The notes beneath the pieces were generated by a model. The model worked only from the letters and a program-made list of their open reading frames with translations. It was not told where the DNA came from and made no database searches. A stretch of 64,000 nucleotides of DNA, from contig JOBE01000003.1 in the NCBI GenBank assembly GCA_000717735.1, positions 124,001 to 188,000 of the forward strand, read 5' to 3'. The position numbers and the translations under genes were made by a program. Shown here one piece after another: positions 1 to 8,934 of the stretch. Source of the DNA: Streptomyces griseoluteus. Its GTDB lineage: Bacteria > Actinomycetota > Actinomycetes > Streptomycetales > Streptomycetaceae. How positions within the stretch are numbered: the first letter of the stretch is position 1; every line of letters starts with the position of its first letter.

Positions 1-771
1 CTCCCGCCACTTCCCGGCCCGCCAGCAGAGCATCAGCAGCGGGCAGAGGAGCAGCACCGGGTAGAGCTTGGCGGCGGTGGCGAGACCCAGCAGGATGCCG
101 AAGGCCACCGGTCGCCCGCGCGACCACATCAGGACCGCGGCGGCGGTCAGCGCGACGGCCAGGAGGTCCCAGTTGATCGTCGCGGTGAGCGCGACCGAGG
201 GCGCCAGGGCGACGAGGAGCCCGTCCCAGGGGCGCAGGCGGTGCGTACGGGCCACACAGACCGCCAGGACGGCCGCGCAGACCATCAGCAGGCCCGCGTT
301 GGCCAGCCAGTACGCCTGTTCCTGCTGCGTCGTGTCGCCGCCGCCCGGCGTCAGCCAGGCCGCGACCTCCATGAAGAGGCCCGTCAGGACGGGGTACTCC
401 AGGAACGGTATGTCGCCGCCCAGCCGGTCGAAGTAGGGCACCAGGCCGTCCGCGAAGCCCCGACCGGAGAAGAGGTGCGGGATGTCCGAGTAGCAGGCGT
501 GGGTGTACTGGGAGGTCGTGCCCCGGAACCAGGCCCAGTTGTAGCAGGGCAGCTTCTGCACCATGCCGAGCGCGAACATGCCGATGGCCACGAGGGCGAT
601 CACCCGCACCGGCGTCAGCTGCCCGGTGCCGGTCGAGGCCCGGCGGCCGTACGGGCCGCCGATCAGTTCGCTGCCCGCTGCGGCCACCTTGTCCCGGTGG
701 GTGGGGATGACCGTCCGCGGGCGGCCCTGCGACCGGTCCTGCGGCGCGCTCGTCTTCTGGAGGCTCGGCAT
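1..771 (-). CDS. GT87-type membrane glycosyltransferase, C-terminus outside window
   Basis: Partial gene; the coding frame is open from the start codon to the window edge, giving 257 codons, and the C-terminus is missing. The product begins with a short hydrophilic tail, then has several hydrophobic segments (one around residues 47-60, others in the second half, such as VALAPSVALTATINWDLLAV and the final segment up to LLLCPLLMLCW). The pattern of polytopic membrane protein with a long extracytoplasmic loop rich in W, Y and P after the first helix is that of the DUF2029/GT87 family of polyprenol-phosphate-mannose-dependent mannosyltransferases. An AGGA motif lies 8 nt before the ATG at 771; an in-frame ATG at 780 is an alternative. 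It lies downstream of the penicillin-binding protein gene on the same strand, about 120 bp apart. Substrate cannot be told. Confidence 0.7.
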   Translation of the reverse strand, partial: MPSLQKTSAPQDRSQGRPRTVIPTHRDKVAAAGSELIGGPYGRRASTGTGQLTPVRVIALVAIGMFALGMVQKLPCYNWAWFRGTTSQYTHACYSDIPHLFSGRGFADGLVPYFDRLGGDIPFLEYPVLTGLFMEVAAWLTPGGGDTTQQEQAYWLANAGLLMVCAAVLAVCVARTHRLRPWDGLLVALAPSVALTATINWDLLAVALTAAAVLMWSRGRPVAFGILLGLATAAKLYPVLLLCPLLMLCWRAGKWRE

Positions 772-893
772 GGGGGACATCCTGCCGTACGTCTCCGGGA
801 AAACGGCGAGGGCCGCCGCGGCCGGCCCGTACGGAAGGTACGGAGCGGACGCGGCGGCCCTCAGGGAGTTCCCGGGTCCGGATCAGTCCCGGA

Positions 894-3653
894 TCAGGGC
901 ATCCAGGCCTCGTCGCCGGGTTTGCCGCCGTTGCCATTCCCGTCGTCCGACGGCGAGTCGGACGGCGTCGGTGCGGTGCTGCTGGGGGGTGGCGTGGTGG
1001 TGGGCTGCCCGGTGTTGCCACCGGGGCCGCCCGGTTCCCCGGTGTTGTAGCAGTCCAGGTCCCAGACGCTGCAGGTCGTCTTGCCCGGCTTCGGCGTCTT
1101 GGTCGCCGGGGGAGGCGTGGTCGTCGCGGTGGCCGGGGGAGTCGTCGTCGGCATCTGCGTGGTCTCGGTGGGCGTCGGCGTGGCCGTCGGGGTCGGCGTC
1201 GGGCTCGGGGCACCGCCGCCGTAGACGGGCTCGGCGCCCTCCAGCTTCTCCGGCTTCGGGAAGTCCACGACCGGCATGCTCTCCACGGCATCCGTCATGT
1301 AGTCCTGCCAGATCTCCGACGGGAAGGACGAACCGTGGATCGACGACTTGCCTCCCGTGTCGTACATCTCCAGGAACTCGCGGTTCTTCTTGGTGTCGTC
1401 GTCGTCGTAGCGGTACATGTCGATCGCGGTCGCCAGCTGCGCGGTGTACCCGACGAACCAGGCCGACATGTTGTCGTCGGTCGTACCGGTCTTGCCGGCC
1501 ACGGCACGGCCCGGAATGCGGGCGTTCTTGCCTGTTCCCTCGTCCTCGTCCACGACGCTCCGGAGAACGTCGGTGACGTTGTTGGCGAGGGCCGGCGAGA
1601 AGGGCGTCTTGGTCTTGGACTCGTGCTCGTGGATGACCACGCCGTTCTTCTTGACGCTCTCCACCGAGTAGGGGTCGTTCTGCTTGCCCTGGTTGGCGAA
1701 GGTCGCGTAGGCGCCGGCCATGCGGATGGCACTGGGGCTGGAGATGCCGAGGGAGAACGAGGGCACTTCGCCCTGGACGAGCGAACTCTCCAGCAGGCCG
1801 GATTCCACGGCGGTCTCGCGCACCTTGTCGATGCCGATGTCCATGCCGAGCTGCACGTACGGCGAGTTGGCGGAGCGGACCATGGCCCGGCGCAGCGACA
1901 TGGCGCCGTAGCTGGCGTCCCCGTCATTGGTCTGGAGCCACTCCTTGCCCTTCTCGTTGACCCAGATGTCGCCGTTGTACTTCCGGACCTTCAGCCCGTT
2001 CTTGCCGGAGTAGCGGCTCTTGTCCGGGTCCACGATCGTGCGGGTGGACGCGTCCTGGACGGGCCCCAGCTCCGGGTCGCGGACGCCATGCTTCATCGCG
2101 GCGGCGAGCACGAAGGGCTTGAACGTCGATCCGACCATGGCGCCGGTGGCGTCGGCGTTGTTGCTGAAGTGCTTGGTGTAGTCGACGCCGCCGTAGAGAG
2201 CGACGATCTTCCCGGTCGCCGTGTCGACGGAGGCACCGCCGAACTGGACGTGCGTGTCGTCGTTCGGGCGCTTCTCCGGGTCGATGTTCTCCTTGATGAC
2301 CTTCTTGACCGCGTTCTCCAACGCGGTCACCTTCGGCTTCTCGAAGGTGGTGTGGATCTCGTAGCCGCCGCGCTCCAGGTCCGGGACGCTGATGCCGAAC
2401 TGGCTCTTGATGTTCGCGTTGGCGGTCTTGACCAGGTAACCGATCTGGCCGCTCATGTTGGCGCTCTGGCCGGGCTTCCTCACCTTGGGAAAGACCGTGT
2501 ACTTCGCCCGCTCCTCCGCCGTGAGATGCCCGTCCTTCTGCATCTCGTCGAGGATCCACTTCCACCGCTTGGTGGCCCGCTCGGTGTTCTTCTCGGCCGT
2601 GGCGTTGGAGTCGATCTCGGGGTAACCGGCGGGGTCGTAGTACGTCGCGCCCTTCAGCACCGCGGCGAGCAGCGCCGACTCGCTGGGGTTGAGCTTCGAG
2701 GTGTCCTTGTTGAAGTAGGCACGGGAGGCGGCCTGAATGCCGTACGCGCCACGACCGTAATACGCGGTGTTGAGGTACCCGGCCATGACGACGTCCTTGT
2801 CGACCTCGTCGCCGACCTTCATGGAGATGAAGAGTTCCTTCACCTTCCTGGTCACGGTCTGCGACTGGTCGTCAAGACGGTTGTTCTTCACATACTGCTG
2901 GGTGATGGTCGAACCACCCTGGGTCTCGCCGCCCTTGGCCATGTTCCACACGGCGCGGCCGATGCCCATGGGGTCGACTCCGGAGTCCTCCCAGAACGTC
3001 TTGTTCTCCGCGGAGATCACTGCGTTCTGCATGGACTTCGGGATCTCCGCGAACGGCACGATCTGCCGGTTCTGGCCGCTGCCGGTCGCGACCATCCGGG
3101 TGCCGTCGGCCCAGTAGTAGATGTTGTTCTGCGAGGTCGCGTTCAGGGCCTCGTCGGGGATCTCCACCTTCGAGTACGCGAACGCCGCCGCGCCCATCAG
3201 GCTCGCCGTGAAGAACAGGAACGTGCCCGTCACGAGCTTCCACGACGGCATCCAGCGACGCCAGCCGTACTTTCCGTAACGGGGATAGTCGATGACGCGC
3301 TTCTTGCCGGGCGGGGGCCCGCCGGAGCCACGCCCGGGACCACTGCCCCGGCCGCCTCCGCCACCTCCACGCCGTCCGCCTCCGGGACCGCCGGGGCCCC
3401 CGGGACCGGCATCCGCCCCCTTCCGGCGGCTGCCGCGCTGGGCGGCCCTGCGGGCCTCCGCGCGGCCACCGTAGGGCCGCTGCTCCTCCCCGTGGGAGGA
3501 AGCAGGCCCGTACGAGGCCGAAGGGGCCCCCGTAACGACGTCTTGGGCCGGGGCCGACCTGCGGCCCACCGGCTGCTGGGCAGCGCGCCGTGCCGCCGCG
3601 CGACCGCCCGTCGGCGGCTGCTGCGGCGGCATTTTGCGACGATGCTCGCTCAT
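894..3653 (-). CDS. class A penicillin-binding protein (transglycosylase/transpeptidase)
   Basis: 919-residue bifunctional peptidoglycan synthase. Residues 1-135 are a disordered cytoplasmic region rich in R, G, P and Q; a single membrane segment follows at about 138-160 (LVTGTFLFFTASLMGAAAF). The GT51 transglycosylase domain carries the catalytic glutamate in ISAENKTFWEDSG (about residue 215) and GGSTITQQYVKN. The transpeptidase domain has the active-site STFK (about 507-510), the SAN motif (RSANSPYVQLG) and KTG (AGKTGTTDDN, about 720). The C-terminus is a Ser/Thr/Pro-rich tail, common in actinomycete enzymes and likely in the wall. The start at 3653 is chosen because GAGGAG stands about 10 nt upstream; a longer frame to 3782 has no such site. 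Acts at the outer face of the membrane in cell wall growth. PonA-like, but the exact orthologue is not assigned. Confidence 0.93.
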   Translation of the reverse strand: MSEHRRKMPPQQPPTGGRAAARRAAQQPVGRRSAPAQDVVTGAPSASYGPASSHGEEQRPYGGRAEARRAAQRGSRRKGADAGPGGPGGPGGGRRGGGGGGRGSGPGRGSGGPPPGKKRVIDYPRYGKYGWRRWMPSWKLVTGTFLFFTASLMGAAAFAYSKVEIPDEALNATSQNNIYYWADGTRMVATGSGQNRQIVPFAEIPKSMQNAVISAENKTFWEDSGVDPMGIGRAVWNMAKGGETQGGSTITQQYVKNNRLDDQSQTVTRKVKELFISMKVGDEVDKDVVMAGYLNTAYYGRGAYGIQAASRAYFNKDTSKLNPSESALLAAVLKGATYYDPAGYPEIDSNATAEKNTERATKRWKWILDEMQKDGHLTAEERAKYTVFPKVRKPGQSANMSGQIGYLVKTANANIKSQFGISVPDLERGGYEIHTTFEKPKVTALENAVKKVIKENIDPEKRPNDDTHVQFGGASVDTATGKIVALYGGVDYTKHFSNNADATGAMVGSTFKPFVLAAAMKHGVRDPELGPVQDASTRTIVDPDKSRYSGKNGLKVRKYNGDIWVNEKGKEWLQTNDGDASYGAMSLRRAMVRSANSPYVQLGMDIGIDKVRETAVESGLLESSLVQGEVPSFSLGISSPSAIRMAGAYATFANQGKQNDPYSVESVKKNGVVIHEHESKTKTPFSPALANNVTDVLRSVVDEDEGTGKNARIPGRAVAGKTGTTDDNMSAWFVGYTAQLATAIDMYRYDDDDTKKNREFLEMYDTGGKSSIHGSSFPSEIWQDYMTDAVESMPVVDFPKPEKLEGAEPVYGGGAPSPTPTPTATPTPTETTQMPTTTPPATATTTPPPATKTPKPGKTTCSVWDLDCYNTGEPGGPGGNTGQPTTTPPPSSTAPTPSDSPSDDGNGNGGKPGDEAWMP

Positions 3654-3962
3654 CGAACGACTACTCCTCGGGCAGGCGCACAGGCGCCTGGAAGCGGCAG
3701 TTGAGTTCCGGTCCCCCCGAAATGCGCACGGACGAAGCCCCATCGGAGGCCCCTCCGTACCGCAGCCGGTCACCCCGAGCACTGACGCCCCACGGCATCT
3801 CTCGGTTCCCGGTGTTCTGCATGCCGCACAGACTACGCACGGCCAAAACCCACCTAGGGCCGGAGTTCACCCCAAATCAGGCAAGTCGTTCGCTGTGAAT
3901 TGACGATGTGATGCCGGTCACGGCGGTCCCACTTGTCGAGACAGACGGGTCGTTCTATCGTG

Positions 3963-3987
3963 CTGATGTATCGAGTCGATACATCAG
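3963..3987. promoter_or_regulatory. perfect 12-bp palindrome, likely PadR operator
   Basis: CTGATGTATCGA and its exact reverse complement flank a single central base. The palindrome ends 40 bp before the PadR start codon, so it probably overlaps the promoter and acts as the autoregulatory operator; PadR proteins typically bind such palindromes in their own promoters. The rest of the 374-bp gap from 3654 to 4027 shows no other gene; the divergent PBP promoter must also lie here. Confidence 0.7.
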
Positions 3988-4027
3988 AGCGGCATAAGGG
4001 CCCCGAGAGCGGAGGAGGAGGCGACGA

Positions 4028-4708
4028 ATGAGCAGACGCTCCGGCATCCTCGAGTTCGCCGTTCTCGGCCTGCTGCGCGAGGCCCCCATGCACGGGTACG
4101 AGCTGCGGAAGCGGCTCAACACCTCGCTCGGCGTCTTCCGGGCCTTCAGCTACGGAACGCTGTACCCCTGCCTCAAGACGCTGGTCACAAGCGGCTGGTT
4201 GATCGAGGAACCGGGCAGCGCACCCGAGGAGGCCCTCGCCGCTTCACTCGCAGGACGCCGAGCCAAGATCGTCTACCGGTTGACGGCCGCAGGTAAGGAG
4301 CACTTCGAGGAGCTCCTCTCCCACACCGGCCCGGACGCCTGGGAGGACGAGCACTTCGCCGCACGCTTCGCCTTCTTCGGACAGACCGAGCGTGAGGTGC
4401 GGATGCGCGTCCTCGAAGGACGCCGCAGCCGGCTGGAGGAGCGTCTGGAGAAGATGCGCGCCTCCCTGGCCCGGACCCGCGAGCGCCTCGACGACTACAC
4501 GCTTGAGCTGCAGCGCCACGGCATGGAGTCCGTGGAGCGCGAAGTGCGCTGGCTGAACGAGCTCATCGAGAGCGAGCGGGCAGGACGGGATCAGCGATCC
4601 GGCTCCGACGCCCCCGCTCAGCACGACAACGATTCTGGAGAAACGGGCGGCCTGCCCCGGCACGGGGGCAGTACCCGGCCGGATCCGTCCGACGACACCG
4701 CCAAGTGA
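4028..4708 (+). CDS. PadR-family transcriptional regulator
   Basis: 226-residue regulator. The N-terminal winged helix (residues 1-90) has the PadR signature [20 protein letters not shown] followed by [18 protein letters not shown] and the wing [13 protein letters not shown]. The C-terminal half (about 115-190) is strongly helical and charged, with [20 protein letters not shown] typical of the PadR dimerisation coiled coil. The last 35 residues are low-complexity. GGAGGAGG lies 6-13 nt before the ATG, making the start secure. A perfect palindrome sits 40 bp upstream. It precedes the inositol phosphate synthase gene by 47 bp in the same direction, so the two may be co-transcribed. The ligand and wider targets are unknown. 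Confidence 0.9.
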   Translation: MSRRSGILEFAVLGLLREAPMHGYELRKRLNTSLGVFRAFSYGTLYPCLKTLVTSGWLIEEPGSAPEEALAASLAGRRAKIVYRLTAAGKEHFEELLSHTGPDAWEDEHFAARFAFFGQTEREVRMRVLEGRRSRLEERLEKMRASLARTRERLDDYTLELQRHGMESVEREVRWLNELIESERAGRDQRSGSDAPAQHDNDSGETGGLPRHGGSTRPDPSDDTAK

Positions 4709-4755
4709 AACCCTGCTACAGCAGGGCTTCCAAGATCACACAGGGAGCAACCGGA

Positions 4756-5838
4756 ATGGGTTCGGTTCGCGTAGCCATCGTCGGCGTGGGCAACTGCGCC
4801 GCCTCGCTGGTGCAGGGCGTCGAGTACTACAAGGACGCCGACCCGGCGGCCAAGGTGCCCGGCCTGATGCACGTCCAGTTCGGCGAGTACCACGTCGGTG
4901 ACGTCGAGTTCGTCGCCGCCTTCGACGTCGACGCGAAGAAGGTCGGCCTCGACCTCTCCGACGCCATCGGCGCCAGCGAGAACAACACCATCAAGATCTG
5001 CGACGTCCCGAACAGCGGCGTCACGGTCCAGCGTGGTCACACGCTCGACGGTCTCGGCAAGTACTACCGCATGACCATCGAGGAGTCTGCCGAGGAGCCG
5101 GTCGACGTCGTCCAGGTCCTCAAGGACCGCCAGGTCGACGTTCTCGTCTGCTACCTGCCGGTGGGTTCCGAGGCGGCTGCGAAGTTCTACGCCCAGTGCG
5201 CCATCGACGCCAAGGTCGCCTTCGTCAACGCTCTTCCGGTCTTCATCGCCGGCACCAAGGAGTGGGCGGACAAGTTCACCGAGGCGGGCGTCCCGATCGT
5301 CGGCGACGACATCAAGTCGCAGGTCGGCGCCACCATCACGCACCGCGTGATGGCGAAGCTGTTCGAGGACCGTGGTGTCCGTCTTGAGCGCACGATGCAG
5401 CTCAACGTCGGCGGCAACATGGACTTCAAGAACATGCTGGAGCGCGACCGCCTGGAGTCCAAGAAGATCTCCAAGACCCAGGCCGTCACCTCGCAGATCC
5501 CCGACCGTGAGCTGGGCGAGAAGAACGTCCACATCGGTCCGTCGGACTACGTGGCCTGGCTGGACGACCGCAAGTGGGCGTACGTGCGCCTCGAGGGCCG
5601 CGCCTTCGGCGATGTCCCGCTGAACCTCGAGTACAAGCTCGAGGTGTGGGACTCCCCGAACTCGGCGGGTGTCATCATCGACGCCCTGCGCGCCGCGAAG
5701 ATCGCCAAGGACCGCGGCATCGGTGGCCCGATCCTCTCCGCGTCCTCGTACTTCATGAAGTCCCCGCCGGTGCAGTACTTCGACGACGAGGCCTACGCGA
5801 ACGTCGAGAAGTTCATCAAGGGTGAGGTCGAGCGCTAA
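4756..5838 (+). CDS. ino1: inositol-3-phosphate synthase
   Basis: 360 residues, the usual size of the actinobacterial enzyme. It converts glucose 6-phosphate to myo-inositol 3-phosphate with bound NAD, the first step to phosphatidylinositol and mycothiol. The Rossmann motif [20 protein letters not shown] opens the protein (residues 5-24); the catalytic domain carries [12 protein letters not shown] and the conserved tail [13 protein letters not shown]. The ATG at 4756 follows AGGGAGCAACCGGA; it lies 47 bp after the PadR gene. The strong codon bias (almost all third positions G/C) suggests high expression. A hairpin follows the stop. Confidence 0.95.
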   Translation: MGSVRVAIVGVGNCAASLVQGVEYYKDADPAAKVPGLMHVQFGEYHVGDVEFVAAFDVDAKKVGLDLSDAIGASENNTIKICDVPNSGVTVQRGHTLDGLGKYYRMTIEESAEEPVDVVQVLKDRQVDVLVCYLPVGSEAAAKFYAQCAIDAKVAFVNALPVFIAGTKEWADKFTEAGVPIVGDDIKSQVGATITHRVMAKLFEDRGVRLERTMQLNVGGNMDFKNMLERDRLESKKISKTQAVTSQIPDRELGEKNVHIGPSDYVAWLDDRKWAYVRLEGRAFGDVPLNLEYKLEVWDSPNSAGVIIDALRAAKIAKDRGIGGPILSASSYFMKSPPVQYFDDEAYANVEKFIKGEVER

Positions 5839-5861
5839 GGCTCGCCACGCTTGTCGATCGA

Positions 5862-5889
5862 GGGTCCCCGAGGCACTGCCCGGGGGCCC
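5862..5889 (+). terminator. stem-loop after ino1
   Basis: GGGTCCCCG pairs with CGGGGGCCC (one G-T pair) around a 10-nt loop, followed by TCTTCGT. It sits 23 bp after the ino1 stop and before the MFS gene, so it probably ends or attenuates ino1 transcription. Confidence 0.6.
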
Positions 5890-5913
5890 TCTTCGTATGT
5901 GAGTCTTGCTGTC

Positions 5914-7173
5914 ATGTCCGTCGTACGTGATCTGCGCGTACTCCTGCGCCTGACGAACTTCCGCCGCCTGCTCGCCGTCCGGCTGCTCTCCCAGTGCGCC
6001 GACGGCGTCTACCAGGTGGCCCTCGCCACGTACGTCGTCTTCTCCCCCGAGAAGCAGACCTCTCCGGCCGCGATCGCCTCGGCCATGGCGGTCCTGCTGC
6101 TGCCGTACTCGCTCGTCGGGCCCTTCGCCGGCGTCCTCCTCGACCGCTGGCAGCGGCGCCAGGTCTTCCTGTACGGCAATCTCCTGCGCGCCCTGCTCGC
6201 CGGAGGCACCGCCGTACTCGTCCTCGCCTCCGTCCCCGACTGGCTCTTCTACGCCTCCGCGCTCTCCGTCACGGCAGTCAACCGCTTCGTCCTCGCGGGA
6301 CTCTCGGCCTCCCTCCCCCGGGTCGTCGACGCCGAACGGCTGGTCGTGGCGAACTCGCTCTCACCCACCGCGGGCACCCTCGCCGCAACTGCGGGCGGCG
6401 GGCTCGCGTTCGGCATCCAGCTCGTCGGGGCCGATTCCGACGCGGCCGTGGTGGCCTTCGGGGCCGTCCTCTACCTCTGCGCCGCCCTCGCCTCCCTGCG
6501 CATGTCCCGGGAGCTCCTCGGCCCCGATGCGGACCTCGTGCCGCAGCGCATCACCTCGGCGCTCGCCTCGACGGCCCGGGGCCTGGCCGCCGGGCTGCGG
6601 CACCTCGCCGAGCGACGGCCCGCCGCCCGCGCCCTCGTCGCGGTGGGCCTCATGCGCTTCTGTTACGGCGCCCTGCTCGTCACCGTGCTCATGCTCAGCC
6701 GTTACGCCTGGAGCTCCACGGAGTCCGAGGGGCTCGGGCTCCTGGGACTCGCCGTCGCCGCCTCCGGAGCGGGCTTCTTCGCAGCCGCCGTCCTGTCCCC
6801 GTGGGCGGTGGGACGGTTCGGGCCCTTCGGCTGGATGACGATCTGCGCGGCTGCGGCGGCCGTACTCGAACCGACGCTCGGCCTGACCTTCGCCCCCGCT
6901 CCCTTCCTCGTCGCCGCCTTCGTCCTCGGACTCATCACCCAGGGATCCAAGATCGCGACGGACACGGTGGTGCAGACCTTCGTGGACGACTCCTACCGAG
7001 GCCGGGTCTTCGCGCTGTACGACGTGCTGTTCAACGTCGCCTTCGTGGCAGCGGCAGGCCTCGCGGCGTTGATGCTGCCGCCCGACGGGCGCTCCCCGCT
7101 GCTGATCGGGCTCGTCGCCGTGATCTACGCGCTGATCGCGCTGGCGTTGCGACGGGAACGCACGGAGGGGTGA
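5914..7173 (+). CDS. MFS transporter
   Basis: About 419 residues with roughly 12 hydrophobic segments, the organisation of a major facilitator superfamily transporter of the type with N-terminal LLRLTNFRRLLAVRLLSQCADG. The loop after helix 2-3 carries LLDRWQRRQVFLYGNLLRA, matching the MFS cytoplasmic motif A position; a late helix pair is followed by VDDSYRGRVFALYDVLFNVAF. An in-frame GTG at 5899 is an alternative start; no strong ribosome binding site separates them. It follows ino1 after a probable terminator and ends just before two parS sites. Substrate unknown. Confidence 0.85.
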   Translation: MSVVRDLRVLLRLTNFRRLLAVRLLSQCADGVYQVALATYVVFSPEKQTSPAAIASAMAVLLLPYSLVGPFAGVLLDRWQRRQVFLYGNLLRALLAGGTAVLVLASVPDWLFYASALSVTAVNRFVLAGLSASLPRVVDAERLVVANSLSPTAGTLAATAGGGLAFGIQLVGADSDAAVVAFGAVLYLCAALASLRMSRELLGPDADLVPQRITSALASTARGLAAGLRHLAERRPAARALVAVGLMRFCYGALLVTVLMLSRYAWSSTESEGLGLLGLAVAASGAGFFAAAVLSPWAVGRFGPFGWMTICAAAAAVLEPTLGLTFAPAPFLVAAFVLGLITQGSKIATDTVVQTFVDDSYRGRVFALYDVLFNVAFVAAAGLAALMLPPDGRSPLLIGLVAVIYALIALALRRERTEG

Positions 7174-7174
7174 T

Positions 7175-7188
7175 GTTTCACGTGAAAC
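7175..7188. other. parS: parS centromere site 1
   Basis: Perfect 14-bp palindrome GTTTCACGTGAAAC, the Streptomyces ParB binding sequence, with flanking T and A extending it to 16 bp. It begins 2 bp after the MFS stop codon. Confidence 0.95.
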
Positions 7189-7219
7189 ACCACCCCTCAT
7201 AACTGTCGCGGGCAGCGAC

Positions 7220-7233
7220 GTTTCACGTGAAAC
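7220..7233. other. parS: parS centromere site 2
   Basis: Perfect GTTTCACGTGAAAC, 45 bp centre-to-centre from site 1, between the convergent MFS and CCA-adding enzyme genes. The flanks (GCGAC and ATCGC) are also near-complementary. Confidence 0.95.
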
Positions 7234-7254
7234 ATCGCTGCGCCGAGACGCGGC

Positions 7255-8721
7255 TCAGCTCTGCGTGGCCCACCACTCCTTGAGCGCGGCCACAGCCTGG
7301 TCGTGTTCCATCGGACCGTTCTCGAGCCGCAGCTCCAGCAGGAACTTGTACGCCTGGCCGATGGCGGGACCGGGACCGATGCCCAGGATCTCCTGGATCT
7401 GGTTGCCGTCGAGATCGGGGCGGATCGCGTCGAGCTCCTCCTGCTCCTGGAGCTGGGAGATGCGGTCCTCCAGGCCGTCGTAGGCCCGGGAGAGCGCGCT
7501 CGCCTTGCGCTTGTTGCGGGTGGTGCAGTCCGAGCGGGTCAGCTTGTGCAGACGCGAAAGCATCGGGCCGGCGTCACGGACGTACCGGCGCACGGCCGAG
7601 TCGGTCCACTCGCCGGTTCCGTACCCGTGGAAACGCAGGTGCAGCTCCACCAGCCGCGAGACGTCCTTGATCATCTCGTTGGAGTACTTGAGCGCGGTCA
7701 TGCGCTTCTTGGTCATCTTCGCGCCGACCACTTCGTGGTGGTGGAAGGAGACCCGCCCGTCCGTCTCGAAGCGGCGGGTGCGCGGCTTGCCGATGTCATG
7801 GAGCAGGGCGGCGAGACGGAGCACCAGGTCGGGCCCGTCCTCCTCCAGGTCGATCGCCTGGTCGAGCACCGTGAGGGAGTGCTCGTAGACGTCCTTGTGG
7901 CGATGGTGCTCATCGCTCTCCAGTCGGAGCGCGGGCAGCTCGGGGAGCACATGGTCGGCGAGCCCCGTGTCCACGAGCAGCCCGAGGCCCTTCCGGGGGT
8001 GGGCCGAGAGCAGCAGCTTGTTGAGCTCGTCCCGGACCCGCTCGGCGGAGACGATCTCGATCCGGCCGGACATCTCCTTCATCGCCGTGACGACCTCGGG
8101 GGCGACCTCAAAGTCCAGCTGGGCGGCGAACCGCGCGGCCCGCATCATGCGCAGGGGGTCGTCGGAGAACGACTCCTCCGGCGTACCGGGTGTGCGCAGC
8201 ACGCGGGCGGCGAGGTCCTCGAGGCCGCCGTACGGGTCGATGAACTCCTTCTCCGGAAGAGCCACGGCCATCGCGTTGACGGTGAAGTCGCGCCGGACGA
8301 GGTCCTCGTCGATCGAGTCGCCGTAGGAGACCTCGGGCTTGCGCGAGGTCCGGTCGTACGCCTCCGAGCGGTACGTGGTGACCTCGATCTCGAAGCGCTG
8401 GACGGCGTCTCCGACGTGGGCGTCCTTCTGGCAGCCGACCGTCCCGAAGGCGATGCCGACCTCCCACACGGCGTCGGCCCACGGACGGACGATCTTGAGG
8501 ACGTCCTCGGGGCGGGCGTCGGTCGTGAAGTCCAGGTCGTTGCCGAGCCTGCCGAGCAGCGCGTCCCGGACCGAGCCGCCGACCAGCGCGAGGCTGAACC
8601 CGGCCTCCTGGAAACGGCGGGCGAGGTCGTCGGCGACAGGGGACACACGCAGCAGTTCGCTGACCGCGCGGCGTTGCACCTGGCTCAGTGCAGTCGGGGT
8701 GTCTTCGTTGGCGTTCGGCAC
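7255..8721 (-). CDS. pcnA: CCA tRNA nucleotidyltransferase / poly(A) polymerase family protein
   Basis: 488 residues. The nucleotidyltransferase head has the class II signature ALVGGSVRDALLGR and the metal-binding LDFTTDARPED; the RNA-binding region shows VRRDFTVNAMA and DPLRMMRAARFAAQL. An HD-type domain follows (LRLAALLHDIGKPRTR, then FHHHEVVGA). Family members add CCA to tRNA 3' ends; in several actinobacteria it is unresolved whether this protein adds CCA or polyadenylates, so the symbol reflects the Streptomyces convention. The GTG at 8721 (MPNANEDTP) is chosen because conservation begins there; the frame is open further upstream but into the divergent promoter region. It is convergent with the MFS gene across two parS sites. 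Confidence 0.88.
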   Translation of the reverse strand: MPNANEDTPTALSQVQRRAVSELLRVSPVADDLARRFQEAGFSLALVGGSVRDALLGRLGNDLDFTTDARPEDVLKIVRPWADAVWEVGIAFGTVGCQKDAHVGDAVQRFEIEVTTYRSEAYDRTSRKPEVSYGDSIDEDLVRRDFTVNAMAVALPEKEFIDPYGGLEDLAARVLRTPGTPEESFSDDPLRMMRAARFAAQLDFEVAPEVVTAMKEMSGRIEIVSAERVRDELNKLLLSAHPRKGLGLLVDTGLADHVLPELPALRLESDEHHRHKDVYEHSLTVLDQAIDLEEDGPDLVLRLAALLHDIGKPRTRRFETDGRVSFHHHEVVGAKMTKKRMTALKYSNEMIKDVSRLVELHLRFHGYGTGEWTDSAVRRYVRDAGPMLSRLHKLTRSDCTTRNKRKASALSRAYDGLEDRISQLQEQEELDAIRPDLDGNQIQEILGIGPGPAIGQAYKFLLELRLENGPMEHDQAVAALKEWWATQS

Positions 8722-8934
8722 AACAGAAAAGGGTACGTGCCCCGGCCCGCCGTGACGTCCCCGTTTTCCGGTGGGCCGGGCGTCCTCAGCCGTCTGCCGA
8801 GGAGCCGGAGGGAGATCGGCTGGAGCAGTCCCCGGCACTTGGTCCCAGCGTGCCTCGTTACCATGCCTGGACACAGCAACCGGGAACCACCTACACCACT
8901 GGCACCACAGACAACGACGAGGACGGGCGAACGC

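Noticed and set aside
1335..3704. Long plus-strand frame opposite the penicillin-binding protein
   Set aside because: Composition is typical of a shadow frame (V/L/G/R-rich); the minus strand carries all PBP motifs.
7303..8934. Extension of the exported protein gene upstream through the CCA-adding enzyme
   Set aside because: It would be fully antisense to a conserved gene; the signal peptide begins after 8935.
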